NCBI GenBank assembly: GCA_938023835.1 | Contig: CALJDF010000145.1 | Coordinates: forward strand, 1 to 36,374 | Length of the DNA: 36,374 nt | Reading direction: 5' to 3' | From: an uncultured Alphaproteobacteria bacterium | GTDB taxonomy: Bacteria > Pseudomonadota > Alphaproteobacteria > SHVP01 | Part shown: positions 1 through 8,421 of the stretch, in pieces | How the letters are laid out: the number at the start of each line of letters is the position of its first letter | How positions within the stretch are numbered: the stretch's first letter is position 1 | Translations under genes and position numbers: made by a program | The notes under the pieces: generated by a model | What the model saw: only the letters and a program-made list of their open reading frames with translations | Told to the model about the DNA's origin: nothing | The model's database searches: none

Positions 1-316
1 TGTTGAAAAGGCGATTACCGAGACTGACATCGATTCGCAGCGCTGTTCGCTGCATCAGTCGACTGCGGGTTTGCTTCAAAATCAGATCGAAGGCCACCAC
101 GCAGATCATGCCGATGACGAACCCCGTTAACGTAATGACCCCTTCCGAGTTGATCACCCGGTCGTAGGTCTGCATGGTGAAGATCGGCACCGCGAGGGCT
201 AGCAAGTTGATCAAAAGTGACATCATGAACACTTCGCGATAGCTCGAGCGAAGCGGCTTCAGGAGATCCTTGAGCCAAGCTTGCTTGTCGTCGTCTTCTT
301 CAACAGGCTCAGACAT
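1..316 (-). CDS. Type I secretion system permease/ATPase (LapB/HlyB-like ABC transporter), N-terminal part, truncated by window edge
   Basis: Manual minus-strand translation from ATG at 316: MSEPVEEDDDKQAWLKDLLKPLRSSYREVFMMSLLINLLALAVPIFTMQTYDRVINSEGVITLTGFVIGMICVVAFDLILKQTRSRLMQRTALRIDVSLGNRLFN, open to position 1. Typical TM1-TM2 motif of T1SS ABC permeases. Not listed in the ORF track. Confidence 0.85.
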   Translation of the reverse strand, partial: MSEPVEEDDDKQAWLKDLLKPLRSSYREVFMMSLLINLLALAVPIFTMQTYDRVINSEGVITLTGFVIGMICVVAFDLILKQTRSRLMQRTALRIDVSLGNRLFN

Positions 317-496
317 CGTGTTATCTATTAGGCCTAACACACGGATTAATTGAGGAATTCTAGGCAAAAATAAGGCGAAATGACAGCGGTCTGCGGCCCC
401 TCGCGTCAGGTCGCGCCCCATCGCGTCACCACCTATATACTGCGAGCGCCCCTTGACGGCGCACGATGCCGCGCGAAACATGAATGTGGAGAGCCC

Positions 497-1396
497 ATGA
501 GCCCCAACTTGCTGCGCACCCCGGAAGAACGTTTCACTGACCTGCCGGGCTACCCATTTGAGCCGAACTACCTGGAAGACATCGTCGGAATCGAGGGAAC
601 GCGGCTCCATTACGTCGATGAGGGGTCGGCCGATGCCAAAGATTTGTTCCTCTGCCTACACGGGAATCCGTCCTGGTCGTATCTCTACCGAAAGATGATC
701 CCGGTGTTTGCCGCGGCCGGTCGCCGCGTCGTGGCGCCGGATCTGCCGGGGTTCGGCAAATCCGATAAACCGGCCGATGACGCTGTCCACACCTTCTCCT
801 ACCATCGTGACGTGCTGCGCGCCTTCATCGAAAGGCTCGACCTCAAGAACATCACTCTTGTTTGCCAGGATTGGGGCGGCTTGCTGGGCCTTACCTTGCC
901 GATGGATCTGCCAGGACGGTTCACCCGACTGCTGGTCATGAACACCGCGCTCACAACTGGTGATGAGCCGTTGAGCAAAGGGTTCGTTGCATGGCGCGAC
1001 TGGTCGAACACCCAAGATGACCTCCATGTGCCAAAGCTCTTCACCCGCATGGCGCCGCACCTAAGCCAAGCGGAATACGATGCCTACGGCGCGCCCTTCC
1101 CCGACAAGACCTACAAAGGCGTTCTGCGCCGCTTCCCCAACATTGTCCCCGAGAAGCCCGACGACGATGGGGCCGCCGTGTCGCGCCAAGCCCGCGCGTT
1201 TTGGAAGAACGACTGGTCGGGCGAAACCTTCATGGCAGTCGGCATGCAAGACCCCGTGATGGGACCAGCCACCATGAACAAATTGCAGGCGCTCATTCGC
1301 AATTGCCCGCCGGCTTATGAAATCGCCGATGGGGGCCACATGGTTCCCGAGTGGGGCGAAGAAATCGCGAAGAAAGCGCTCGCGGCGTTCGGCTAA
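497..1396 (+). CDS. Haloalkane dehalogenase-like alpha/beta hydrolase
   Basis: HGNPSWSYLYR oxyanion motif, VCQDWGG nucleophile elbow (Asp followed by Trp), C-terminal GGHMVPEW catalytic His. The ATG at 497 (MSPNLL...) follows a purine-rich ggagag and is preferred over the track start at 380. Confidence 0.85.
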   Translation: MSPNLLRTPEERFTDLPGYPFEPNYLEDIVGIEGTRLHYVDEGSADAKDLFLCLHGNPSWSYLYRKMIPVFAAAGRRVVAPDLPGFGKSDKPADDAVHTFSYHRDVLRAFIERLDLKNITLVCQDWGGLLGLTLPMDLPGRFTRLLVMNTALTTGDEPLSKGFVAWRDWSNTQDDLHVPKLFTRMAPHLSQAEYDAYGAPFPDKTYKGVLRRFPNIVPEKPDDDGAAVSRQARAFWKNDWSGETFMAVGMQDPVMGPATMNKLQALIRNCPPAYEIADGGHMVPEWGEEIAKKALAAFG

Positions 1397-1419
1397 GATC
1401 CACAACCACACAGCCCATC

Positions 1420-1845
1420 ATGCCTAGCCCACCCCCGGGATTCGGGGCGCGCGCCCCCGACGATAGTTTCAACGACACCATGGGTCCGGTCTACGCCAGC
1501 GAGTCGGGACCGCCGTGGCGGCTCGGGCTGTGGGCCGCGCCCAAACATCAAAATCCACATGGGTTGGTTGACGGTGGTTTGATCATGGCCCTGACGGATC
1601 ACGCCATTGGCTTCAATATCTTTCGAAGCGTCGACGGCGGGACATCCTTCGTCACGGTCAGTTTGAACGTCGACTTCATCGCCGGCGGCCGTCTGGGCGA
1701 GTGGATCGAAGCGGTCCCAGAGATCGTCCGAAAGACCCGCACCTTAGTGTTCGCAAGAGCGCAGATCTTGGCAGAGGGCGATCGGCTGATCGCGACGGCA
1801 AGCGGTGTGTGGAAGTTCGTCGAGACGCGAAAAGTCGCGCGCTAA
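1420..1845 (+). CDS. PaaI/hotdog-fold thioesterase family protein
   Basis: HGLVDGGLIMALTDHAIGF and SLNVDFIAGGRLGEWIEA match the PaaI hotdog pattern; ATG at 1420 chosen over the track start at 1351, which lies inside the dehalogenase gene. Confidence 0.75.
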   Translation: MPSPPPGFGARAPDDSFNDTMGPVYASESGPPWRLGLWAAPKHQNPHGLVDGGLIMALTDHAIGFNIFRSVDGGTSFVTVSLNVDFIAGGRLGEWIEAVPEIVRKTRTLVFARAQILAEGDRLIATASGVWKFVETRKVAR

Positions 1846-2141
1846 CCCAGCAGCGACTGCAGCTTCATTGCGATTCCCATACTGCCGTCGATCTTGAGTT
1901 TCCCCATCATAAATGCAGTGGTCGGGTTGAGATCGCCATCGACAAGTTTCAAGAAATTATCCAGCGTTATAGTAATCGTGCAGTCCGCTTCGCGATCTTC
2001 GTTCGTGACGGTGTTCGGCGTGCTTTCGCCATCGAAGAAGATGATGCCGTCGTCGCCAAAGTCGAACTTGATCGTGGCATCGATGCCAGCATCATCACCG
2101 ACCCGGGTACGAAGACCTTCGGTTACCTGATCCAAATCCAT
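1842..2141 (-). CDS. SCP2 sterol-binding domain protein
   Basis: MDLDQVTEGLRTRVGDDAGIDATIKFDFGDDGIIFFDG...DCTITITLDNFLKLVDGDLNPTTAFMMGKLKIDGSMGIAMKLQSLL is typical of SCP2. Start at 2141; the track extension to 2393 runs antisense into the ECH gene. Confidence 0.88.
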   Translation of the reverse strand: MDLDQVTEGLRTRVGDDAGIDATIKFDFGDDGIIFFDGESTPNTVTNEDREADCTITITLDNFLKLVDGDLNPTTAFMMGKLKIDGSMGIAMKLQSLLG

Positions 2142-2223
2142 AGTATTCTCCTTGCCCGGATAGTGCGGTGCGACGTGCCAAGGTAGCAAACCGTGCGTAA
2201 TCAAACTACGGCGAGGTAATGAG

Positions 2224-3045
2224 ATGACGACCACCCTTCCCGAGTGCACGTGGTTGACCTTGCGGCAAGAGGGTTTCCACCTGACGATCACGCTCAACCG
2301 ACCTGATGCGCGCAACGCGATGAGTGCGGCGATGGCGTTGGAGCTGGCGGACGTCTTCAACGCCGTATCCACGCATCGCGAGATCGCAGCCATCGTCCTG
2401 CGCGGCGCCGGTAAGCACTTCTGCGCGGGCGGTGACCTAAAAGATATGACGGACGCGATCGACCCACCGCCGCCAGGCGCACCGGACCCTCTCTACGAGG
2501 TCAATCGGCGCTTCGGTGATCTGTTGACCATGGTCGACCGGGTACCGCAGGCCGTGGTTGCTGTCGTGCACGGGGCGGCGCGGGGCGGCGGGTTTGGACT
2601 GATTTGCGCCGCCGATGTCGTGATCGCCCAGAAGGACTCGACCTACGCCATGCCCGAAACCGGCTTCGGATTACCCGGCGCGCAGATCATCCCCTTTGTC
2701 TCGCAACGTCTGGGCGCCCACTACGCGCGCCGCCTTGTGGTCACCGGGGACGCCGTCGACGGTACGGAAATGCACCGCGCAGGGCTCGTGTCCCATCTTT
2801 GTGACGATGAAGAACAAGCAGAGGCAGCCCTTCGGGCCGTCTTGGATCAAATCAAAGGACGCTCGCCAACGGCGATCGCGCAGTCCAAAGCGCTCATCGG
2901 CAAGGTCGGCCAGGTTCCATTGTCGCTACTGTTGGACGAAGGCGGTCGCCTCGTCGCCGAAGGCACCCGCGACGGCGACGGTCGCGAAGGGCTCAACGCG
3001 TTCTTCGACAAGCGAAAGCCAAGTTGGACCCAACGCGAGGGCTAG
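2224..3045 (+). CDS. Enoyl-CoA hydratase/isomerase family protein
   Basis: LNRPDARNAMSAAMALEL, GKHFCAGGDLKDM, VHGAARGGGFGLICAADVVIA are crotonase-fold motifs. Confidence 0.88.
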   Translation: MTTTLPECTWLTLRQEGFHLTITLNRPDARNAMSAAMALELADVFNAVSTHREIAAIVLRGAGKHFCAGGDLKDMTDAIDPPPPGAPDPLYEVNRRFGDLLTMVDRVPQAVVAVVHGAARGGGFGLICAADVVIAQKDSTYAMPETGFGLPGAQIIPFVSQRLGAHYARRLVVTGDAVDGTEMHRAGLVSHLCDDEEQAEAALRAVLDQIKGRSPTAIAQSKALIGKVGQVPLSLLLDEGGRLVAEGTRDGDGREGLNAFFDKRKPSWTQREG

Positions 3046-3057
3046 GCCGCGTTTTGC

Positions 3058-4848
3058 CTAGAACGCCTCTTCGTCGAACGACATAAGCGGGTCAGCCCCC
3101 GACATGATCTTGGACAAAAGAGAGGACGTGTCAGGCATGACTTTCGTCATGTAGTAACGCGCGAGCTTGATTTTGTTTTCATGGAACGCCTTGTCACCTT
3201 CGCCTTCAGCGATTTTTCCGGCACTGACCTTCGCCATTCGCGCCCACATGAACCCAAGTGCGACCAAGCCGAACATCTTCAGATAGTCGGATGACGCGGC
3301 GCCGGCTTGCATTGGATCCTTGAGGCCATTCTCTGCGATCCATGCGGTCGCCTGTTGAAGACGCGCGAACGATTTTGCCAAGTTCATGACGAGATCGCCG
3401 AGCTCTTTATCTTCAGCGTTTTCTTGAATGAACTGATCGACCGGATGGAAGAACTGGCGCAGCAATCGGCCCGTACCCTGGGGTAGCTTCCGTCCGACGA
3501 GATCTAGCGCCTGGATTCCGCTGGTGCCTTCATATAGCTGCGTAATGCGCGCATCGCGAACGAACTGCTCCATGCCATGCTCGCGGATGTAGCCGTGCCC
3601 GCCAAAGCATTGAAGCGCCAGATTGACGGTCTCAAAGCCGGTATCCGTGAGAAACGCCTTCAGCACCGGCATGATCAATCCGACCAAATCGTCCGCGTCC
3701 TTGCGAACGGATTCATCGGGGTGTCTTTCCGACAGGTCGATATGTAGCGCCGTCCACATCGCGAGAGCGCGGGCCCCTTCGTTAAAGGCCCGCGCATTCA
3801 ACAACATCCGTCGAACGTCGGGATGCACAATGATCGGGTCGGCCGCTTTGTCCGGATACACGGCCCCCGAAAGCGAGCGCCCCTGAATCCGTTCCTTCGC
3901 GTACGTTGCCGCGTTCTGATAGGCGACCTCGGACAACCCCAAGCCTTGCACGCCGACGCCGAGCCGCGCCTCGTTCATCATTACAAACATCGCGCGCATA
4001 CCCTTGTTGGGTTCGCCGATAAGGTAGCCGGTCGCGCCGTCGTAGTTCATAACGCACGTCGCCGACGCCTTGAGCCCCATCTTGTGCTCAATTGATCCGC
4101 AAGTGACGCCGTTTCGGGCGCCAAGCGATCCGTCCTCGTTTACTAAGACTTTGGGCACGATAAAGAGGCTAATGCCGCGAATGCCGTCCGGCGCGTCGGG
4201 CAGACGGGCCAGAACGAGATGAATAATGTTTTCGGTGAGGTCGTGCTCCCCGGCCGAAATGAAGATCTTGGTCCCTGTAATCTTGTAGCTGCCATCGCTC
4301 TGCGGTTCGGCTTTTGTGCGCAGCAGCCCAAGATCGGTCCCGCAATGGGGTTCGGTCAAATTCATCGTGCCGCCCCATTCGCCGCTTGCGAGCTTGGGGA
4401 GGTAGAGCGCTTTTTGTGCCTCAGAGCCGGTCTTGTTGATGGCCTGGTAAGCACCACGGGCCAACCCGGGATAAGTCCCAAACGACATGTTGGCCGAGAT
4501 GATCATTTCGGAGAACGCAATGCCGAGGACATTCGGTAGGCCCTGACCCCCATGCTCCGGATCGCAGGTCAGCGACGGCCAACCGCCCTCGACAAAGGTC
4601 TGGTAGGCTTCCTCGAACCCTTTCGGGGTTGTCACCCCTTCTTTGGTCCAATGGCACCCTTCCTCGTCGGCCGGCTGGTTTAGGGGATGTAAAACCTCCT
4701 GAGTCAGGCGCGCACCCTCTTCGAGAATCGCATCGACAATGTCGTCGCTTGCCTCGGCGAAGCCAGGGAGGTTGTCGTAACGACCGATCTCTAGGACATC
4801 GTTCAACAAATATCGCATGTCGGAAAGTGGCGCTTGATAGGTCGGCAT
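3058..4848 (-). CDS. fadE: Acyl-CoA dehydrogenase (FadE-type, with C-terminal extension)
   Basis: MNLTEPHCGTDLGLLRTKAEPQSDGSYKITGTKIFISAGEHDLTENI and CFGGHGYIREHGMEQFVRDARITQLYEGTSGIQALDLVGRK. ATG at 4848 (MPTYQAPLSDM) preferred over the track start at 4962, which lies within the upstream gene. Confidence 0.9.
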   Translation of the reverse strand: MPTYQAPLSDMRYLLNDVLEIGRYDNLPGFAEASDDIVDAILEEGARLTQEVLHPLNQPADEEGCHWTKEGVTTPKGFEEAYQTFVEGGWPSLTCDPEHGGQGLPNVLGIAFSEMIISANMSFGTYPGLARGAYQAINKTGSEAQKALYLPKLASGEWGGTMNLTEPHCGTDLGLLRTKAEPQSDGSYKITGTKIFISAGEHDLTENIIHLVLARLPDAPDGIRGISLFIVPKVLVNEDGSLGARNGVTCGSIEHKMGLKASATCVMNYDGATGYLIGEPNKGMRAMFVMMNEARLGVGVQGLGLSEVAYQNAATYAKERIQGRSLSGAVYPDKAADPIIVHPDVRRMLLNARAFNEGARALAMWTALHIDLSERHPDESVRKDADDLVGLIMPVLKAFLTDTGFETVNLALQCFGGHGYIREHGMEQFVRDARITQLYEGTSGIQALDLVGRKLPQGTGRLLRQFFHPVDQFIQENAEDKELGDLVMNLAKSFARLQQATAWIAENGLKDPMQAGAASSDYLKMFGLVALGFMWARMAKVSAGKIAEGEGDKAFHENKIKLARYYMTKVMPDTSSLLSKIMSGADPLMSFDEEAF

Positions 4849-4867
4849 GGCGTTTGTCCTCGTGGGA

Positions 4868-7207
4868 TCAATTGCGGAGAGGCTTGCCGGTGGCGAGCAT
4901 GTGCTCAATCCGGTCGAGCGTCGGCGGCATTCGGAATAGTCGCGCCATCGCGGCGCGCTCAAGGTCGAGCAGGTCCTTCTCGGTGACGATGTCGGTCACA
5001 TCCGTTTCGCCACCCGACAACACCGTTGCGAGTTCGTGAGATACGGTGACGTCATGCGGCGTCGCCTTACCGGCTTTTGCGAGATCGGATACCGCCATAT
5101 CCAGGGCAACACGTGCCGTCGGCCCCGGCAGATTCAACTCGATGTCTTTTTCGGGCGGCACGTAGTCCGCAGCAAGCGACAGCGCCTTTGCTTTGGCGTC
5201 CGACAGCACGCGCCGCCGGTTCATCGTGACGGCATCGCTGTCGCGAAGGAACAAGAGGTCGCGCGCCTCTGCCGCAGACTTCGAGACCTTGGCCAGTCCA
5301 ATCGTCTGAAAGGCCTCAGCAACAGGCGGCATCGGGCCACCTGGGCGCTTCTTGTTGGCGAAATTTCGCAAGACCAGTTCCTTCGAGCCGCCCCATCCGG
5401 GGATCAGACCTACGCCGACCTCAACAAGCCCCATATAAAGTTCGGCATGTGCTTGAACGGCGTCGGCATGAAGGCAAATCTCGCAGCCACCGCCGAGTGC
5501 CATGCCGGCCGGCGCAGCCACCACGGGAAACGCGGCATACTTGAGTGCCATGTACGCGTCTTGACCTTCTTTGATGCTCATCTCGAGGACAGGCCACATC
5601 GCGGTATTCGCAGCAAACAACCCAAGACCAACATTGGCACCGACCGAGAAATTGTCGGCGTCATTATTGATCACCAAGGCTTTGAAACCTTTCTTGTCAA
5701 TCTTCGCGGCCTTCTTGACCATCTCGATCGTGCCCGAGTCGATCGAGTTCATCTTGCTGTGGAACTCTAGGCACGCAACCCCGTCGCCGAGGTCCCAAAG
5801 GCTGGCCGAGCCGTTGCCGTCGATGCGGTCCTTGCCACGCTTGATGTCAGCCAACATCCAGGCCCCATCGGGGATTTCGATATCACGATAGGTACCATCA
5901 AGGTCGAGGAACTGGCGGGCTGTCCCCTCCTCACGGTAAAGCGGCCGCCCGGCCGCGGTCTTGATGAGCGCAGGGACTTCAAGCCCGTCCCTCTCAAGCC
6001 GTTCCGCGAAATACGCGGTACCAAGCTGGTCGATCTGTTCGAAGGGCCCGAACTTCCAGGCGTATCCAGCCTTCATCGCGTTATCGACAGATACGATATT
6101 GTCGGCGATCTCCGGGATGAGATCGGCCGCATATTTCAGAACATGCGAGAGGACGGCCCAGGCGTATGCGCCGCCCCGGTCATCAAATTCAACCAAGGAC
6201 CGAAGCCCTTTTCGTCCGGCTTCGACACTTCCAAGTCGTGCTTTGACGCTGTCGCGATATTCCCCGGTCTTGAGATCTAGACCCTCTTTTTTCTTAGACG
6301 CCCCATTACGCACCAACCGGTAGAAGCCGCCCTTGCCTTTGCGGCCCGTATAGCCGTCGGCGACCATCTTGTCGGTCAACGTGTTGAGCGGATGGCTGGT
6401 GTCGAATTGACCGTGAAAAGCATCGGTGTTCGGCAAAAGGGACGCCATCGAACCCAGCACATGGTCTTTGAGATCGATCCCGGTGAGATCCATCAAGCCG
6501 AAGATACCGGTCTTGGGAATACCCATCGGACGCCCCACGATGGCATCGGCTTCTTCGACGGTGAGCCCGATGTCGTAGGCCTGCTGGGTCGCCACCATGC
6601 TCCAGAAGATGCCGAGCCGGTTGGCGATAAATCCCGGCGTGTCGTTACAATCGATAACCTCTTTGCCGAGGCGGACATCACCAAACGCGCGCAGCGTCTC
6701 GATCGCATCGGGGCGGGTCTTGGATCCAGCGACGACCTCCAGCAGCCGCATGTAGCGCGGTGGGTTGAAAAAGTGTGTCACGGCGAAGTCCACCGCAAAC
6801 GTTTCGGGCATTCCCTCGAGCAGATTGGCCAAAGGAATCGTCGAGGTGTTAGAGGTGACGATGGCGCCCTTCTTTCGATGGTCGTCAACCTTGCGGTAGA
6901 CATCGTGCTTGATATCGACGTTCTCTAGAACGGCTTCGCAAATCCAATCGCAATCGGCCAGGAGTTCAAGGTCGTCCTCGAGATTGCCCGGCGTGATGTT
7001 CTTCGCATTACGCCGATGCATCAGCGGCGCGGGGCTCGTCTTCAACAACTTTGCGATTGCGCCCTTGGCTATCGCGCTGCGATCCGTCGCCCCTTCGGGG
7101 ACGATGTCGAGAAGCACCACAGGGATACCCGCGTTGGCCACTTGTGCTGCGATGCCGGCACCCATGACGCCGGACCCAACCACCGCAACTTTCTTGATCT
7201 CACTCAT
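4868..7207 (-). CDS. fadN: 3-hydroxyacyl-CoA dehydrogenase / enoyl-CoA hydratase fusion in FadN-type order (HAD N-terminal, ECH C-terminal)
   Basis: N-terminal KKVAVVGSGVMGAGIAAQVANAGIPVVLLDIV (NAD-binding HAD); C-terminal ALGGGCEICLHADAVQAHAELYMGLVEVGVGLIPGWGG (ECH) keeps both catalytic Glu positions. Confidence 0.88.
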   Translation of the reverse strand: MSEIKKVAVVGSGVMGAGIAAQVANAGIPVVLLDIVPEGATDRSAIAKGAIAKLLKTSPAPLMHRRNAKNITPGNLEDDLELLADCDWICEAVLENVDIKHDVYRKVDDHRKKGAIVTSNTSTIPLANLLEGMPETFAVDFAVTHFFNPPRYMRLLEVVAGSKTRPDAIETLRAFGDVRLGKEVIDCNDTPGFIANRLGIFWSMVATQQAYDIGLTVEEADAIVGRPMGIPKTGIFGLMDLTGIDLKDHVLGSMASLLPNTDAFHGQFDTSHPLNTLTDKMVADGYTGRKGKGGFYRLVRNGASKKKEGLDLKTGEYRDSVKARLGSVEAGRKGLRSLVEFDDRGGAYAWAVLSHVLKYAADLIPEIADNIVSVDNAMKAGYAWKFGPFEQIDQLGTAYFAERLERDGLEVPALIKTAAGRPLYREEGTARQFLDLDGTYRDIEIPDGAWMLADIKRGKDRIDGNGSASLWDLGDGVACLEFHSKMNSIDSGTIEMVKKAAKIDKKGFKALVINNDADNFSVGANVGLGLFAANTAMWPVLEMSIKEGQDAYMALKYAAFPVVAAPAGMALGGGCEICLHADAVQAHAELYMGLVEVGVGLIPGWGGSKELVLRNFANKKRPGGPMPPVAEAFQTIGLAKVSKSAAEARDLLFLRDSDAVTMNRRRVLSDAKAKALSLAADYVPPEKDIELNLPGPTARVALDMAVSDLAKAGKATPHDVTVSHELATVLSGGETDVTDIVTEKDLLDLERAAMARLFRMPPTLDRIEHMLATGKPLRN

Positions 7208-7256
7208 AAATCCACCCTGCCGCTATAGCGGCCATTTAGTCGCACGTGATTGATTG

Positions 7257-8393
7257 CTACGCGGCTTCAAGAACGGTGGCGATCCCTTGTCCGCCACCGA
7301 TGCATTGCGTTGCTAGTCCCAGGTTTTTACCCTCGCGCTTCATCAAGCTCGCGACCTTCCCGGTGATCCGAGCGCCCGTCGCACCGAGCGGATGCCCCAG
7401 GGCGATCGCGCCGCCATCCAAATTGACTTTGGCCAGGTCCATTTCGGCTTTGTCGATTACCCCAAGGGCTTGCGCGGCAAATGCTTCGTTGAGCTCGATG
7501 ACATCAATGTCCTTGATGGTGACGCCTGCACGGTCCAAGGCCTTTTTAGTGGCCCCAACAGGACCCATGCCCATCGTTTCCGGCGCACAACCGTAAACGG
7601 CAATGCTGCGAATCCGAGCGATCGCATCGAGGCCGTTGGCCTTGGCGTAATCCTCGCTGCAGACCAAAACAGCAGAAGCCCCATCGGTGAGAGGCGAAGA
7701 CGTACCGGCCGTCACCGTACCGTTCTCGTCGAAGGCTGGATTGAGCCCGGCGAGCACGGCCGTTGTGGTCTCGGGTCGGATGCACCCATCCTCCTCGACG
7801 CGCAGACTGCCTTGCTCGATGGCAACGATTTCGTCCTTCAGTTTTCCGGCTTCGCGAGCAGAGGCTGCCTTGTTCTGGCTTTGCACCGCAAATTCTTCCT
7901 GACGCGCGCGATCGATTTTGTATTTGCGCGCCACGTTTTCTGCTGTCTCACCCATCGAAATATAGACTTCGGGATGCTCCGCGTAGAGCTTCGGACTAGG
8001 CGACGGGTTGAACCCGGCCATGGGGACACGTGACATCGATTCAATCCCCGCGCAGACAAAGGCCTCACCCGCATTCATCTGAATGGCACCCGCAGCCATG
8101 TGGATCGATTGCATGGACGAGCCGCAGAACCGGTTTACTGTTGTGCCTGCGACCGTGATCGGCAGGTCGGCGAGGAAATCGACGATGCGCGCAACGTTGA
8201 ACCCCTGCTCGCCCTCGGGAAACGCGCAGCCCATGATCAAATCCTCGATGTCCTCGGGGTTGACGCCAGACCGCTCGATCAGCGCCTTAACTACCTGCCC
8301 AGCCATTTCGTCCGGTCGCACCTTCGCAAGATCACCCTTGCGCGCGAGGTGAAACGGTGAACGCACATAGCCTGCAATCACGACATTCTTCAT
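7257..8393 (-). CDS. fadA: Acetyl-CoA acyltransferase (thiolase)
   Basis: MKNVVIAGYVRSPFH; VNRFCGSSMQSIHMAAGAIQ (active Cys); LGHPLGATGARI; QCIGGGQGIATVLE. ATG at 8393. Confidence 0.93.
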   Translation of the reverse strand: MKNVVIAGYVRSPFHLARKGDLAKVRPDEMAGQVVKALIERSGVNPEDIEDLIMGCAFPEGEQGFNVARIVDFLADLPITVAGTTVNRFCGSSMQSIHMAAGAIQMNAGEAFVCAGIESMSRVPMAGFNPSPSPKLYAEHPEVYISMGETAENVARKYKIDRARQEEFAVQSQNKAASAREAGKLKDEIVAIEQGSLRVEEDGCIRPETTTAVLAGLNPAFDENGTVTAGTSSPLTDGASAVLVCSEDYAKANGLDAIARIRSIAVYGCAPETMGMGPVGATKKALDRAGVTIKDIDVIELNEAFAAQALGVIDKAEMDLAKVNLDGGAIALGHPLGATGARITGKVASLMKREGKNLGLATQCIGGGQGIATVLEAA

Positions 8394-8421
8394 CGAGGTT
8401 CTCCTTGTGTGTATGCCACGG

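Noticed and set aside
15-278. Track ORF, minus strand, 87 aa
   Set aside because: Out-of-frame shadow of the real T1SS permease reading frame (complement of 1-316), whose translation shows clear TM helices and family motifs.
1842-1845. Overlapping convergent stop codons (CTAA) of the thioesterase and SCP2 genes
   Set aside because: Real but common in compact genomes; no further structure around it.
6392-6928. Track ORF, plus strand, 178 aa
   Set aside because: Antisense to the FadN-type gene; His/Arg/Asp-rich shadow translation.
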